Source: Vanrija pseudolonga
Lineage: Eukaryota > Basidiomycota > Tremellomycetes > Trichosporonales > Trichosporonaceae
Reading direction: 5' to 3'
NCBI RefSeq assembly: GCF_020906515.1
Contig: NC_085851.1
Coordinates: 3,100,001-3,164,000, forward strand
DNA length: 64,000 nt
Position 1 is the stretch's first letter. Every line of letters starts with the position of its first letter. Shown piece by piece: positions 24,034-36,100 of this stretch. The notes below the pieces were generated by a model. The model was given only the letters and a program-made list of their open reading frames with translations. It did not search any database and had not been told where the DNA came from. A program made the position numbers and the translations under genes.

Positions 24034-25975
24034 CTGGTCGCTTGGTCGCTTGCTCCAGTAACCAGCCATCCGCCGCACATTGTCCATGTATGTACGTATC
24101 ACCCCTGCACAAGTAGCCGGCCCCTGGGGCCAGGGGGTGAGAGGGCAGGGGGTGGTGGGGGTGGCCAAGGTGGGTGGGTGTACCTGTTGATTTTTGGACA
24201 AAAGCACGGGAACCCAAAAGCAGTCGCGTCAAAGCAGAGGTCCCATCCGATGCGTCAAGGCACCCTGCAAGGCCTGTCGTCACAACTCGAGGCCGCAGCA
24301 GACTACCCTTGGCCGACCGGCCGCCCGCTCCCCTGCCCTCCCTCCTGCTCCAGCGGACCCGGAGGGGAGCGCGGCGACAACCACCAGCTGGAGCAGACAG
24401 TAGCGACTACGACATGCACACCACCACAGCCTAGGCATTTTGAGCGCTGCCGCGAGTCTGTCTGCCTTGCCCACCGGGCCGAGCGGGCGGGGTGGAGACA
24501 GACGACGAGACGAGCTTGTTCGGAAAACTCATTTTGGGCACGACGCCACCCAAACCTGTCTTGTACCCTGCCTTGCCTGAGCAGCCTGAGCAGCCTGAGG
24601 CCCCCTGCCTGCTGCTCGTCTCTCGTCTGTAGTCATTTCGTCGCTCGCTGCGACGCCTCCAACTCACAAAAAGGACGCCAACTTGCTCCTCCCCCTCAAC
24701 TCTACGCTAGTCCCAAAACTATATCCCTCCGGCCTGATCGTCGCCAACGCCGCCGCAGTGTGTCCGGTCACCGCGCCTCTCTGCTGCCGCCGCCGCCAGC
24801 CAGCCAGCCGACCCAAGCCAACAGCCGCAAGACACCCGCCCCGCCAGACTGACTGCCCGCCCGCCCGCACGCGCCGCACGCACCACCACCACCCACCCAT
24901 ACCATCTCGCCCTCGTTCACCCTTGCTCGCAAGAAGAAGCTCTTTAGCCAAGCGCCTCTTTCGACCCCATTGTCCTGAATCCCCAATCGGGTCTTGGACA
25001 CGAAGGGCAATATACCGACCAAAGCTCGACGGGGACAACCTACCTTAACCTAAGGCGACTGGCGACTGCTTTCTCTTGCTCTCACGCTGCATTGGGCAGG
25101 TAGCAAGCCAAGTGGATCCATCATCGACTCCCTCTCCCAGCGTCATCATCGCATCGCATCGCCGCCGCCGCCGCCAACAACAACTGACCGAGACAGTAGC
25201 CGCCATCATTGGTGCCTGCTTGATACTCCTCGTCCTGGACCCCCACTCAGACGCACAGCGCACTACGCCACCACCACCACCACTACTCCACCTCCTCTTT
25301 GCATCTCAACAACCCAACACATCCCCGTGCACCCATTGTCCCCTTGTTTCCTCACTTTTGAGCTCGATCCTCTACACAAAGACACCACGCCTCTGCAACG
25401 CCTTTGGGCCACCCAGTCGACACGGACCAGAGATCTTGCCTCACCGTTGTCGCGAGGTTGCAGCTCCGACCCTGCAACCCAGGTCCCTATCGCAACCCCC
25501 TCGCCGCCAGCCAGCCAGCCAGCCCAGCCAGCCAGCCGCACCCTCAACACCCCTGCCTTTACGTCCACTCTACGTGCTACAATCCCACACACCCAGTAAC
25601 AACCTACCCACACCCGTGCACTCTTGCGCACGTCTATTGTTCATATACCTCAACTCGACTCGTACCCCCCACCCCATCCCACACCCCCCAACCACAACCC
25701 CCCAGCCCAACCCCCTTGGCGCCGGCTCAGTGCGACAGGACTCTCCTCCTATCCCTTCTAGGCCGCCGCAGCCCCGCTCCATCCCTCGTCCTCTGGCGCT
25801 GGATTTCTCATTTATCACTACCCAACTCGCACCAGGAGTCTTGCCAGGCGCCCAGCCCCTTCGCACCACCCTGGCAAGCCAGCAGCCATCAGCAACTCTT
25901 CACTCCGACGTCGTCCTAGCTCAGCACTCGGAGACGTAGAAAGAGCTTCATCAACGACCTCTCTCCCTCTGGCTC

Positions 25976-26195
25976 ATGCTTGCAGCCATTGTCAAAACAG
26001 CTCATGTCTCTACTGGTGAGTGTAGCCTGCCTGCCTGCCTGCCTGCCTGCCTGCCCTTCAAAGGACATCACATTGCAAGCGCCGGGCTCGCCCATTCAGA
26101 GCCCAGGTGACGCCTCTCCCCACCATCGCTGACATCAGTCAACAGGCCCGTGCAGCAGCATCAAACTAAACATCTCCACTCCTCTGCATCACTGA
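25976..26195 (+). other. Candidate spliced uORF in the CDC25 leader (29 codons)
   Basis: An ATG at 25976 opens a short frame that reads to a GTGAGT donor at 26016. Splicing to the CAG acceptor ending at 26145 (with a GCTGACAT branch-like site just upstream) continues in frame to TGA at 26193-26195, 73 bases before the CDC25 ATG. The peptide would be 29 residues. No other ATG lies between the uORF stop and the CDC25 start. The intron itself is well formed; translation of the uORF is inference. Confidence 0.4.
26025..26055. repeat. (CCTG)n tetranucleotide repeat inside CDC25 leader intron
   Basis: About seven copies of CCTG just after the donor of the predicted 5' UTR intron (26016-26145). Length variation here would change intron length, not protein. 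Confidence 0.85.
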
Positions 26196-26267
26196 GACGA
26201 CATCGTTCTCTCTTTCTCTCTCGCACTGTTGCTGCTTGCCATTCACGACGTTACCGCTGCGGTCACG

Positions 26268-28420
26268 ATGGACGCCTTCTCCTCGTCGCCGTTGGCGGAA
26301 ACGTTTCCAAGCGGCCGTTTCGGCACGCCCGACGCATCCCCTACGCCCGCAGAGTCACCATCGCCCACAAAGACAGAGGTCGACTTCCCCGCAGACGTCG
26401 ACCAGTCGTTCAACTCGTCCATGTCCATCTCGACAACCGGCGACTCTCCTCCCCCATCACCTTCCATGTCCAGAGTTCTTTCCCCAACACCGACATTCAT
26501 CCTCAAGCCACCACGGAGACCCGAGCTCTCTGGACAATCATTACAGCTTCTCAGCAACGCCCGGACAAACGAGCCCCTTGGTACCCGTGCTCGCCCACTA
26601 GGGCCAGCAAGGACCTTTGGACGAGAGTTGTCCCTCAACACCCGGCCCCTCAACTTTGCTCAGCCTTCGTTTAGCGAAAAGGGCAAGATGCTCCCTCCAG
26701 CTGTCCCAGAGAACAAGACTGCAGCGTCTCCCGTCCGCATGCAGTGGACGCTGTCTCACGAAGACATGAGCTCGCCAAGAATCTCACTACCCCACATGGG
26801 TCGCCGCGACGTGAGCAATGGCCTCTTGATCGACTACTGACAACCCCACAGTCCGCACCAACATTAGAGTCACCACGGCATGTCTCGACCCTCACCGACT
26901 CTATGGACGTCGACTCTCCACGACGTGCCAACCAGTCCCCGTCCATGGACGGGTCGCCGGGCCTCGGCTCGTTCTTCTGCGAGTCGCCAGCAGCACCCTC
27001 AGCTGTGCCCCCATCAAAGAGGCGAACATTGGTTGCTTCCTCCCCAGCCTCGCCTTCCAGCTCGCCTTCGACGAGACGCAACCGCCCGGACAAGGTGGTG
27101 TCCTCCGGAGCCCTTCTGTTCGGTGTCGGCTCGCGAGCGAACACTGTCGCCTCCCGCAGAAGCGTCCCTTACACCAAGCGGCCTTCGCTCACCCCAGTTG
27201 CCCCAGCCGATGGGTCTAGGGCCGCAACGTCGACATCTTCGGCCTACCCGATTCTCTACGGCCCACCAAAGGGTTTCGGGTTGCCGCGTGGGGTCCCGAC
27301 TATGCGACGGGCGTTCTCTGTCTCTGATCAGCACGCGACCGCCCCTGAGGGCAGCGAGTCTGAGTCAGAGTTTGAGGCGTCTCCATCGGTCAACCCTACC
27401 GCTGCAGAGTACCAGCGCCGGTACGGCCCATCAAGAGCCGTTCTCCCTCGCATCGACGGATCGCCAGGGCTCAAGGTAGCCAAGCCGTCGGCGAGTGGCG
27501 CCACGTCCCCTGTCCCACCACTCAAGAGTCCTTACGGCCCCGGCGGCTTGCCAGGCTTCGGTGACAACGAGGTCGACGGCAAGGTTCTGCCATGCCACAA
27601 GGTCAAGGAAGACGGTCTTGTGCGCATCACCCCGCAAACCATGACCGACCTGCTCGCCGGCAAGTACGACGCCGGCATGAAGCGGTACCACATCCTCGAC
27701 TGCCGCTTCGACTACGAGTATGAAGGTGGTCACATCGACGGCGCTATCAACGTCAGAAGCATGGAGCAGCTCGACGAGCTCCTGCTGACAGCAGCTTGTG
27801 GTGTCAACACCGACGGTTCGCTTCCTCAACCCAGCCGCAGTGGTCAAGCGGACGCCGCCCAGCAGGTTGTCCTCGTCTTCCACTGCGAGTTCAGTGCCAA
27901 GCGCGCCCCAACGTTTGCAAAGCACCTTCGATCTCGCGACCGCATGCTCAACAACTCGATCTACCCCAAGATCTTCTACCCAGAGTTGTACATCCTCGAG
28001 GGTGGCTACTGCGACTTCTTCAAGAAGTGCCCCACGCGCTGTGAACCACAGTCATACGTCCCCATGGACGACCCCCGCCACTTTGAGCGGCGCAACTCGG
28101 ACTTGCACGACTTCCGCAAGTTCAGCCGCACCCGCTCGTTCACCTATGGTGAACTCCAGCCCGGACAACAGGCCTCTCGCGCCCAGCCCTGTCCTCCGCT
28201 AGTCTACGCCGCTGCCTCTGCTGCCACCTCACGCCGTGGCGGCAATGGCGCGACCATCACCGAGGAGCACGAGCCAGACTCGTCGTCGGGCTGCGAGGCT
28301 AGTCCCTGCCCACGGGCTCTCTCAATGGGCCAGGCGCCCATCTTTGGATCTGCCAAGGGTCGCGCCGCCGGGCGCGGCCTCCAACGCTTCAACTCTTATG
28401 CCGGAGCGTCGCTCTTCTAA
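26268..28420 (+). CDS. CDC25: M-phase inducer phosphatase Cdc25
   Basis: Dual-specificity phosphatase that removes inhibitory phosphate from Cdk1 and starts mitosis. Two exons, 26268-26810 and 26852-28420, giving 703 residues. The N-terminal 420 residues are Ser/Pro-rich with many SP/TP sites (for example PTPAESPSP, SPRRANQSPS), as expected for a regulatory region phosphorylated by Cdk and checkpoint kinases. The rhodanese-like catalytic domain follows: RYHILDCRFDYEYEGGHIDG, INVRS, and the active-site loop HCEFSAKRAP (Cys-x5-Arg, Cys near residue 525), then PELYILEGGYCDFF. All catalytic residues are present. The 5' leader seems long and spliced and carries a possible uORF; in fission yeast cdc25 is also controlled at translation, so this may matter. 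Confidence 0.95.
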
Positions 28421-29263
28421 TTCAAGCATTATAGTACTCTCCAACTACACTGAAACGATCTGCGGCCAGCACCACACTGCAAGCTTGGCCGCTAAACGCA
28501 TCATCACGCCCACACTCGTTTGTAACATTACCGCACCACACATCATAACACCGTGTCGCCCACTTCTTTGCACGCACACTCGCCTTTCACCCCCGGCCTA
28601 GAAACACGAGCACGAACAACTACACGAATTTGTCAAGTAATCTGGATTCGCTTGGACCTTGTCGTCAGGCCATTATCATTGGGGTCTATATTGTCGGTTC
28701 CCCCTCCAACACGCTCTCGCACACACACATATATCGCACTGCCCCTTGAGAAAACACATTCATCAACCCGCCTATCCCACCAGATTCGCACCACGTCACT
28801 GTCGCCTGTCAGCAAGGCCAGCTCTTTCTTTATATTTTACGACTCCCCCCACCGAGCGGTGCTTTGGCCACCGCTGCAGACCAAACTGTGTTGTGTGTGT
28901 CGACCGAGTCTCCGCCATCCGCGCTGCGCGCCCACATCACAGACTGTATCCTTACCTGTGTCTTTGTGCGCTTGCTTGGTTTTCATAGCTCTGCTGGATA
29001 CATGTGCTCCTGGTATCGAATGAATGTCGTAAACAGGTCCCAGTCTGGCTGCCACTCACCCTCTGCAAGTCGTGGTCAAGTCGAGTGGAGGTTTATGGGA
29101 CAATTTTTGGTTCCGTCGGGAGCCCCACATGCCACTCTTAGATTTTTGGAGACTTTTGGTTGTGCGCCGAAGTGTCTGTCGAAGGCTTCGAAGTCTGGCT
29201 GCTTGCTTGCTGCCAAACAACAATCTACAACTGCATCACACAATCCACCCCAAAACAGCGGAC
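28421..29263. other. Gap between CDC25 and POL5
   Basis: 843 bases holding the CDC25 3' UTR and POL5 promoter. Open frames here are short and lack any recognisable motif. An AT-richer stretch lies at about 28820-28850. I see no repeat or RNA gene. Confidence 0.45.
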
Positions 29264-32200
29264 ATGACTTCAAACGTCCTTCCGCTCTTCTGGCACTTGG
29301 CCTCGTCCTCAAAAGACACACGGCTGAGCGCAAGTGCCGACCTGGTGTCCTCGGTAGACGCCTTCCAACAAGCCTTTGTCGCCGCAAAGGCCGAGGCAGG
29401 CGACAGCCAAGGCGACGACGACGATGACGACGAGGACGGATCCGACGACGATGACGAGGAAGACGACGACGACGAGTCGGGGATGGAGGTCGACGAGGAC
29501 GACGACGGCGACGACGAGGACGCAGCAAGCGGCGCCCTGGCCGAGGAAGGTGCCCGCCTCGACGCGCTCCTCGCCCGCGACAACGCCCAGGACGTCGTGT
29601 ACTGCGTCAAGCGCCTGGTCCGCGGTCTGAGCTCTTCACGAGAAAGCAGTCGTCTGGGTTTTGCTGTGGCTCTTACCGAGGTGGGTTATTATGTACAAGA
29701 GCACGCTAACCACGCAGCTCTTGGCCCGCACACCAGCCGTCACGGCCGCGCAGGTCATCTCTCTCGTGTTGCGGAATTCCCAGTTCAGCAAGGGAGGAAA
29801 GGGTGCCGATGAGCGTGACAAGATGTTTGCGCGCCTCTTCGGCATCATCGCCGTCTCCGACTCTGGCGCGCTCTTCGCGCCCTCCAGCCGCCTCGAGGAC
29901 TGGGAGGTCGCCGTCGACTCGCTCCTCGCCCTCGCTGAGACCAAGGCGTGGCTCGCTGAGGCCGCCGGCTGGGCGCTCGTCCGCGCCACTGAGGACCTGC
30001 TCAAGTCGGACGCCGAGTGGAAGGAGGACGGGCTCGAGTACCTCGTCTCGTCGGTGTACGAGAGCAACAAGTCGTGGACCCCAGAGAAGGTCGCCCTCTC
30101 CCTCGTCCTCCAGGCCGCGCGCCCCGCCCTCGACTGGAAGGCGCTCACGGCGCCGACGTTCAAGCACCAGCCGCTCCTCAACAACCACAACCTCGCCGTG
30201 CTCGGCCGTATCCTCAAGGAGGGCGGCGCCGGCGACGACGACGACGAGCCCAACCGCACGGGAACGTACAAGCCCCAGCTCCACTTTGTCTGGGACAAGA
30301 TCCTCGAGGCCTACTTCAACGACCAGGCCGAGGGCGGCTCGTTCCAGGACTTTTACCGCACTGTTGTCGACGAGTCGCTGTTCAGCAACACGTCGTCCGC
30401 CGAGCGCAAGTACCACGGCTTCCAGGTGTTTGAGCGCGCGCTCCCCCAGCTCCCGGCCGCCCAGGTGCCGCTCGTGTTCACGCCCAACTTTATGCGCACG
30501 TGGATGAACCACCTCGTGTCGGCCGACCGCAACCTGCACAAGGCGGCGCTGCAAGCCGCCCGCGTCGTGAACGACGTCGTCAAGGCCAACCCGGCTGCTG
30601 GCTTCACGCTGCTCTCGCAGCTCGTCGGCAAGCACGGCCGCCCCGACTTTGACCGCGTCACCAAGACCAAGACGGTCGAGGGCATCATGGCCAGCCTGAC
30701 GGCTGACGGCGTTCTCGACTACGTCAAGTACCTCGAGGGTCTTGTTCTCGGCAAGGACGAGGGCAACAGCAGCAGCAGCGACCTCAGCTCGGCTGACGAG
30801 CGCCGCGCCTGGGCACTTGACCAGCTCGCCGCCCTCGTCCGCAACAACACCATCCCCAAGGCCGACGAGTGGCTGGCTCGCGTCCTCGACCTGCTTCTCG
30901 TCCACGGCTTTTTCATCCTCCGCAAGGCTGACAAGAAGAGCCCTATCGAGGCGGTGAGTTCATTGCATTAGGTACATCTGCTGACCACACAGCTTCACAC
31001 CGTCCCCAAGCCCCCCTTCTCCGAGGTCACCGCCGCCACTGCCCGTGCCCGTTTCACCTCGGCGATCGTCGAGGCCACGAACGCCACCCCTGCCAAGGCT
31101 GAGGGCGACGCTCCCGCTCGCCAGCGCGGTGCCGACAGCAACGGTCGTCTCTGGCTCGCCCGCGCCCTCGACACCCTCGCTGCCGTCGAGGCCAACAAGA
31201 AGCACGCCGAGCTTGTCGCCGACGCTGACGACGAGATCAAGAAGATTCGTGCCGATGCCCTCGCTGTTGTCGCGACCGTCCGCAAGGACGCCAAGGCTGA
31301 CAAGGGCGATGTTGCCCGTGGTGTTGAGATCCTCCTCTCGTTCCTCATTCTCCAGACTTACGACGAGGTCGAGGACGCCCTTGACCTGCTCGATGAGGCC
31401 GTTTCGGCCGCCCAGGGCCTCTTTGGAGGCAAGAAGGACGAGGAGCTCGTCCCCACTGACGCTCTGCTCGACGTCCTCGTCGCCCTGCTGGACAAGAGCT
31501 CGGCCGACCTCAGGACGCTGGCCAACCACGTCTTCGGCATGGTCTCGCCTGCGCTTACCGCCTCGAGCCTGGAGCACCTCGTCGTCCAGCTGGAGCAGTC
31601 TGCCGCGGTCGCCGAGGAGGACGACGATGAGGACGAGGATGACGATGAGGAGGACGACGATGACGAGGAGGATGAGGACGACGACGAGGATGAAGAGGAA
31701 GACGACGAGGACGACGAGGACGAGGATGCCAACGCCACCGTTGACCCCGAGTTCAGGAGACGAGTGGCCGAGGCGCTCCAGGTCTCGGGCGTCGGCCTGG
31801 ACGGTGACGACGGCGAGGAGGACGGAGATTCCGACGACGAGTCGGTCTGGGACGACGACCAGATGATGAAGGTCGACGAGCAGCTCGCCGCCGTCTTCAA
31901 GCAGCGCGCTTCTACAACCAAGCGCTCCGACTTGAAAAGTGAGTTGGCTCGCTGCTGCCGATGCTAACTCGTCAGACGCTGCTATCGAATCGTTGCATTT
32001 CAAGAACCGCATTCTCGACTTCTTTGACATCTACGCCAGGAGGCAAGCTACCAACCCTCTGGTGCTCGACATCATCCTCCCATTGTTACGACTTGTGCGC
32101 TCTGGATCGGGCGAGCTGGCCAACAAGGCGGCGGGTGTGCTCCGCACGCGTATCGCCAAGGCAGCGCACGCTCCCTCCAACGTTGACGACGAGAAGGCCA

Positions 32201-33030
32201 AGGAGCTCCTGGCCGAGATCCACCGCCAGGCGCAGCGTGCCGCCAACGCCGAGTTCTCGGCCCTCTGCTCGTCGGCGTCGCTGTTTGTCGCGCGCGCTGC
32301 CCCTGGCCCCGCGCTCGACGCCTACCGCGCCACCCTGACAGACTTCATGACCCGCAAGGGCTCCGAGGTCCGCCCGTCCTTTGTGGCCGAGTACATCCGC
32401 CGCCACCCCGCCAAGGCGTGGAGCCTCGCGCCCGACCTCGTCAAGCTCGTCGCGCCCGGCGGATCCGGCGTCAACGCGTACCGCCAGACGCAGGGCTACA
32501 CCTTCCTCGGTGCGCTGTTCCAGCAGGTCCCTCAGCTCGTCAAGGCTGGCGACGTGGCCCAGGCCGACGCCGAGAAGGTCATCCGCCAGGCCGCGTCCGA
32601 CGTCTACGCCACGCTCGAGGCCGCCGCGGCCTCGACCGACGCCAAGGAGTGGAAGGCGGACCGCCTCAAGGAGGTGGCCAAGTTTGCGCTCCAGCTCGCC
32701 CGCGCCGCCAAGACGCTCGCGGGCGACAAGGCCGCCGAGCTACTCGACGTCAAGCGCCTCGCGACCGTCACGGACGCGATCAAGGCCGGCCAGCGCACAA
32801 AGGAGATGAAGTCGATCCACCAGCTCCTCCAGCAGCTCGCATCCGTCCTTGGCGCCGGCAAGCCCAAGGAGAAGAAGGCGGGCAAGGCGGCCGCGTCCAA
32901 GGTGGCCGCCAACGGAGACGATGAGGCCGAGGCTGAGCCCGAGGCCGAGGCACCCAAGCCTACAAAGCGCAAGGCGCCATCAGGCGACAAGGCCAAGTCC
33001 AAGGGGAAGAAGGTGAAGTCGGCGCCATAG
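29264..33030 (+). CDS. POL5: Nucleolar Pol5 / MYB-binding protein 1A family
   Basis: Despite the name (DNA polymerase phi), this family works in the nucleolus in rRNA synthesis and 60S assembly and has a HEAT-like helical fold. Four exons, 29264-29680, 29718-30953, 30993-31938 and 31976-33030, give 1217 residues. The start MTSNVLPLFWHLASSSKDTR and the block VVYCVKRLVRGLSSSRESSR are typical of the N-terminus. A long acidic run sits at about residues 48-90, and a second very acidic stretch (Asp/Glu over about 45 residues, 31618-31735) precedes VDPEFRRRVAEAL and the block ESVWDDDQMMKVDEQLAAVF, which is the best family signature. The tail is Lys-rich (KPTKRKAPSGDKAKSKGKKV), a nucleolar-type signal. 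It ends 133 bases from the end of the convergent MSH3. Confidence 0.92.
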
Positions 33031-33163
33031 AGTTCTGCATAATGCATATCGGGTTTCACATTGCGTTGGGTTGCGTACTTGGGTATGGACATGCAGGGTG
33101 TGTGGGATGTGGATGTGTTATGAGTGTGTAGACAAGACGAGGCGAGTGTGTAGACAATACGGG

Positions 33164-36100
33164 CTATCGCACGATGGCGAGAGCAGTGGCAAGCATCTCT
33201 GCGTGGCGGAGGACACTTGCAGGTGTTGGGTTCGGCGACGCGAGGTCATCAAGCAGGACTTTGGCGCGCCGCGCGAGAGCCGCAGCGGAGCGGTTATCCG
33301 TCTCGCGCTTGAGGTCGTCGGCGCGCGACTGGGCGCGGTCGAGGATGGAGGCCGGGAGGCCAGCGAGACGGGCACACCACACGCCGAACGACGCCTCGGC
33401 GAGGCCGCGTTTCAGGTGGTACAGGAAGGTGATCTCTGCGTGGCCGTCTGGTGCGCGCCGCTCGTCGAACGCCATGTGCCAGTTGCTCACTTGGTCCGGG
33501 AACTGGTGTCAGCGCTGAGTGGCGGACGAACATACCTCTGCGGCGAGCTGCTCCGCGACCAGCGGGTAGTGCGTGACGAACAGCGAGTTGCAGCCTGCCT
33601 GTGCGAGGTGTGCGAGCGTGGCATAGGCGATTGCCACGCCATCAAACGTGCTTGTGCCACGGCCGAGTCTGTTGTTAGCGCGGCGAACTGGGAGCAACTC
33701 ACTCATCCAGGATGACGAGCGTTCGTGGTGTGATGGTGCGCAGGATGTCGCTCGTCTCTGAGAGTTCGACCATGAACGTGGATTTCCCGCGGCCAATATC
33801 GTCGGACGCGCCCATGCGACTGTTGTCAGTTACGGCGCGGAGGGGTAACTCACGTCAGGACGGCGTCGTGAATCCCGAGTGTGGCTGCTTCGGCTGGGAC
33901 GAACGAGCCGATCTGCGCCAGGCAGACGATGAGCGCTGCAGCGCGGACACAGCTGCTCTTGCCGGCCATGTTCGGACCCGTGATGACCTTCGACCGGCCT
34001 TCAGACTCGGAAAAGTCAATGTCGAATGGCACGTAGGCCTGGTCGCGGAGCGCCTCGACCATAGGATGCCGCCCTTGCTTGATTGAGAGTCTGGGTTCGC
34101 TGACAAAGGTGGGCTTAGTGTATCCTGGTCCACTGGCAGTGGACGCAAGAGAGATCATGCAGTCGATGACGGCGATGAGGCGCGAGACGACGACGAGCTG
34201 GTGGCACTCGGAGATGTCGCTCTGGAACGACTGGAACGCGCGCTTCGCTGACGCCGCCAGCGTCTCCTTGTGCTGCTCTCGTTCCTTGATTCTGCTGTCA
34301 GTTGAATGCAGTTGGTGTTAGACTTACATTTGAAGGATCTCTGGGGTGTGGAAGCGTGAGACGGCTTTCGTCCTGCGGCGTAAGTCGTGTGGGTCGAAAG
34401 GTTCCAAATGCACCCACGAGCTAATCTTGACCCATTTCGGAGGGACGAGCTTGGTGTCACGTAGTGGCACTTCAACAAGATACTGAGGCGTGAGCTCATT
34501 CTTACCACGACCTCGAAGCTCACCTCGATCCCAGACACGGTCACGTAGTTTAGAGCAGGCTTCTTGACAACCTTGCGGACATCCTTGAGGTGTTGAGCAA
34601 GCTCGCTCTCGCAAATGCTGATGCACTGGCTGTCAGCTACGCCACTCACACGCCACGCACATCCTTGGCATCCTGAATCTCGGGGTACTTGTCGGGGTCA
34701 GCCCACAAGTCCGCCTCGTTGTTGGCACGGGCGGCCTTGAGGTCGATAGCGTTGAGAAAGGCACGTGCAGGCTCAGCAATGGTCGGCAGTGTCGTCAAGA
34801 TGTTGTTGAGCATGTCTGAGTGGAAGGGCTTGCCTTCCCCGTCGTCCGGCTTGAACTCCGAGGCGACGCGCACAAGGCCAACGAGGATGGTCGCGAGCTC
34901 TGTCGGCGTCGCTTTGCCATACTGCACGCGGGTGAGGCCGCGCACCAGGTCTGGCATGTTGACGAGAAGGCTGCGCAGCTTCTCCATGTAGTAAGTGTTG
35001 CAGGACACGATCTCCTCCACGGCATCGAGGCGTGCGCGGAGTGCACTGGTGGGTCAGCCAGAAGGTGGGCAGGCTACCCACTTGACATCGAGCAGTGGAC
35101 GCCCAATCCACTCGCGCATCAGTCGGCGGCCCATTCTCGTCTTGGTTCTGGGTGTGAGCTGCATCGTATCTGGAGACATACTGATCCAGAACTGGTAGCT
35201 GTCAGCATGATCCCTGCAGAGCAAAAAGAACGTACGCCAAACCAAACTGCCATATGCTCCTCCGTCCGTCTGGTTGCGATAGATCTCGAGGTTGACGAGG
35301 GTGTTGCTGGAAAGCAGCATGTGGGCACGGTTGATAAACTGGGCGTCAGGAGGGCCACCTCGCGACAACATACCTTTGTGAATGAGGAGCGGTGTCGGAA
35401 CGCGCTCTGCAGGCCAAAGGCTGAGAGTTAGATCAGGAGCGAAGTCTTAACTCACCCTTCATGTAGCGAACGGCGACGGCCAGCGCCACGACGATCTGCT
35501 TGGGAAAGTCGACCAAGGCGAGGACCGCCTCCTCGGCTAAGGTCAGCGGCGTCACACGTCACAACTCACCAGGTAAACCAGACGCGAGGGTGATCGAGTC
35601 GCTCTGCGTCCCATTCTGCTCCTCCATGTCGACGTCCGCGCCGTCCTCGGCAGCGAGGTCGACGACGTCGCTCCCTCTGCGGTAGAACGTGGTGAGAAAG
35701 TCGAACGCCGCACTGTACTCCATGACGTCGTGTATCCTCTCCACGCGAATGACACTAGCGCTGCTCGACGAGCCGGCCGCGTGCTTGAGCACCTTTTCTG
35801 TCGCCTTGCTCAGTCCGTTGGCGGGCAAGAGGAGCTCGGCAGGCTGGAGGTGGGTCAAGCGCGTCTCGAGCTCGCTGCGGACTTCCGAGTCGTCAAACTC
35901 GTCCCACACCACGTCGCCAGTGTTCGGCACGACGCTGACGAGGGCAATACGAACGCGGTCGTCGCGCGCGAGGCCTCCGAGCGGTTGTTCCACGATGGCA
36001 ACGAGGGTGTTCGTGGGCGGAGGGGCGCCGCCCGGGCGGACAGGTTCGTCGCGCAGCGTTGACGACTGCTCAGATGACTCTTCAACATATCTGTGGGTGT

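Larger units (their letters stand above)
20135..25975. other. 5.8-kb stretch without a recognisable gene
   Basis: Long for a genome where most gaps are under 700 bases. Open frames occur on both strands, but their translations are low complexity (Pro/Ser/Arg-rich), lack introns of the local type, and match no family I know, so I call no gene. It holds the URC4 promoter on the left and probably the CDC25 promoter and leader on the right. The sequence shifts from G-rich (about 20250-20850) to C-rich in the last 1.3 kb, which looks like transcribed leader sequence. It contains several triplet and tetranucleotide repeats listed separately. Confidence 0.55.

Noticed and set aside
25076-25939. Plus-strand 287-codon open frame upstream of CDC25
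   Set aside because: Pro/Ser/Thr-rich low complexity from C-rich leader-like sequence; overlapping frames are equally open.
29706-30905. Minus-strand 399-codon open frame over POL5
   Set aside because: Antisense shadow of a clear Pol5 coding region with acidic codons that read as Val/Leu/Arg on the other strand.
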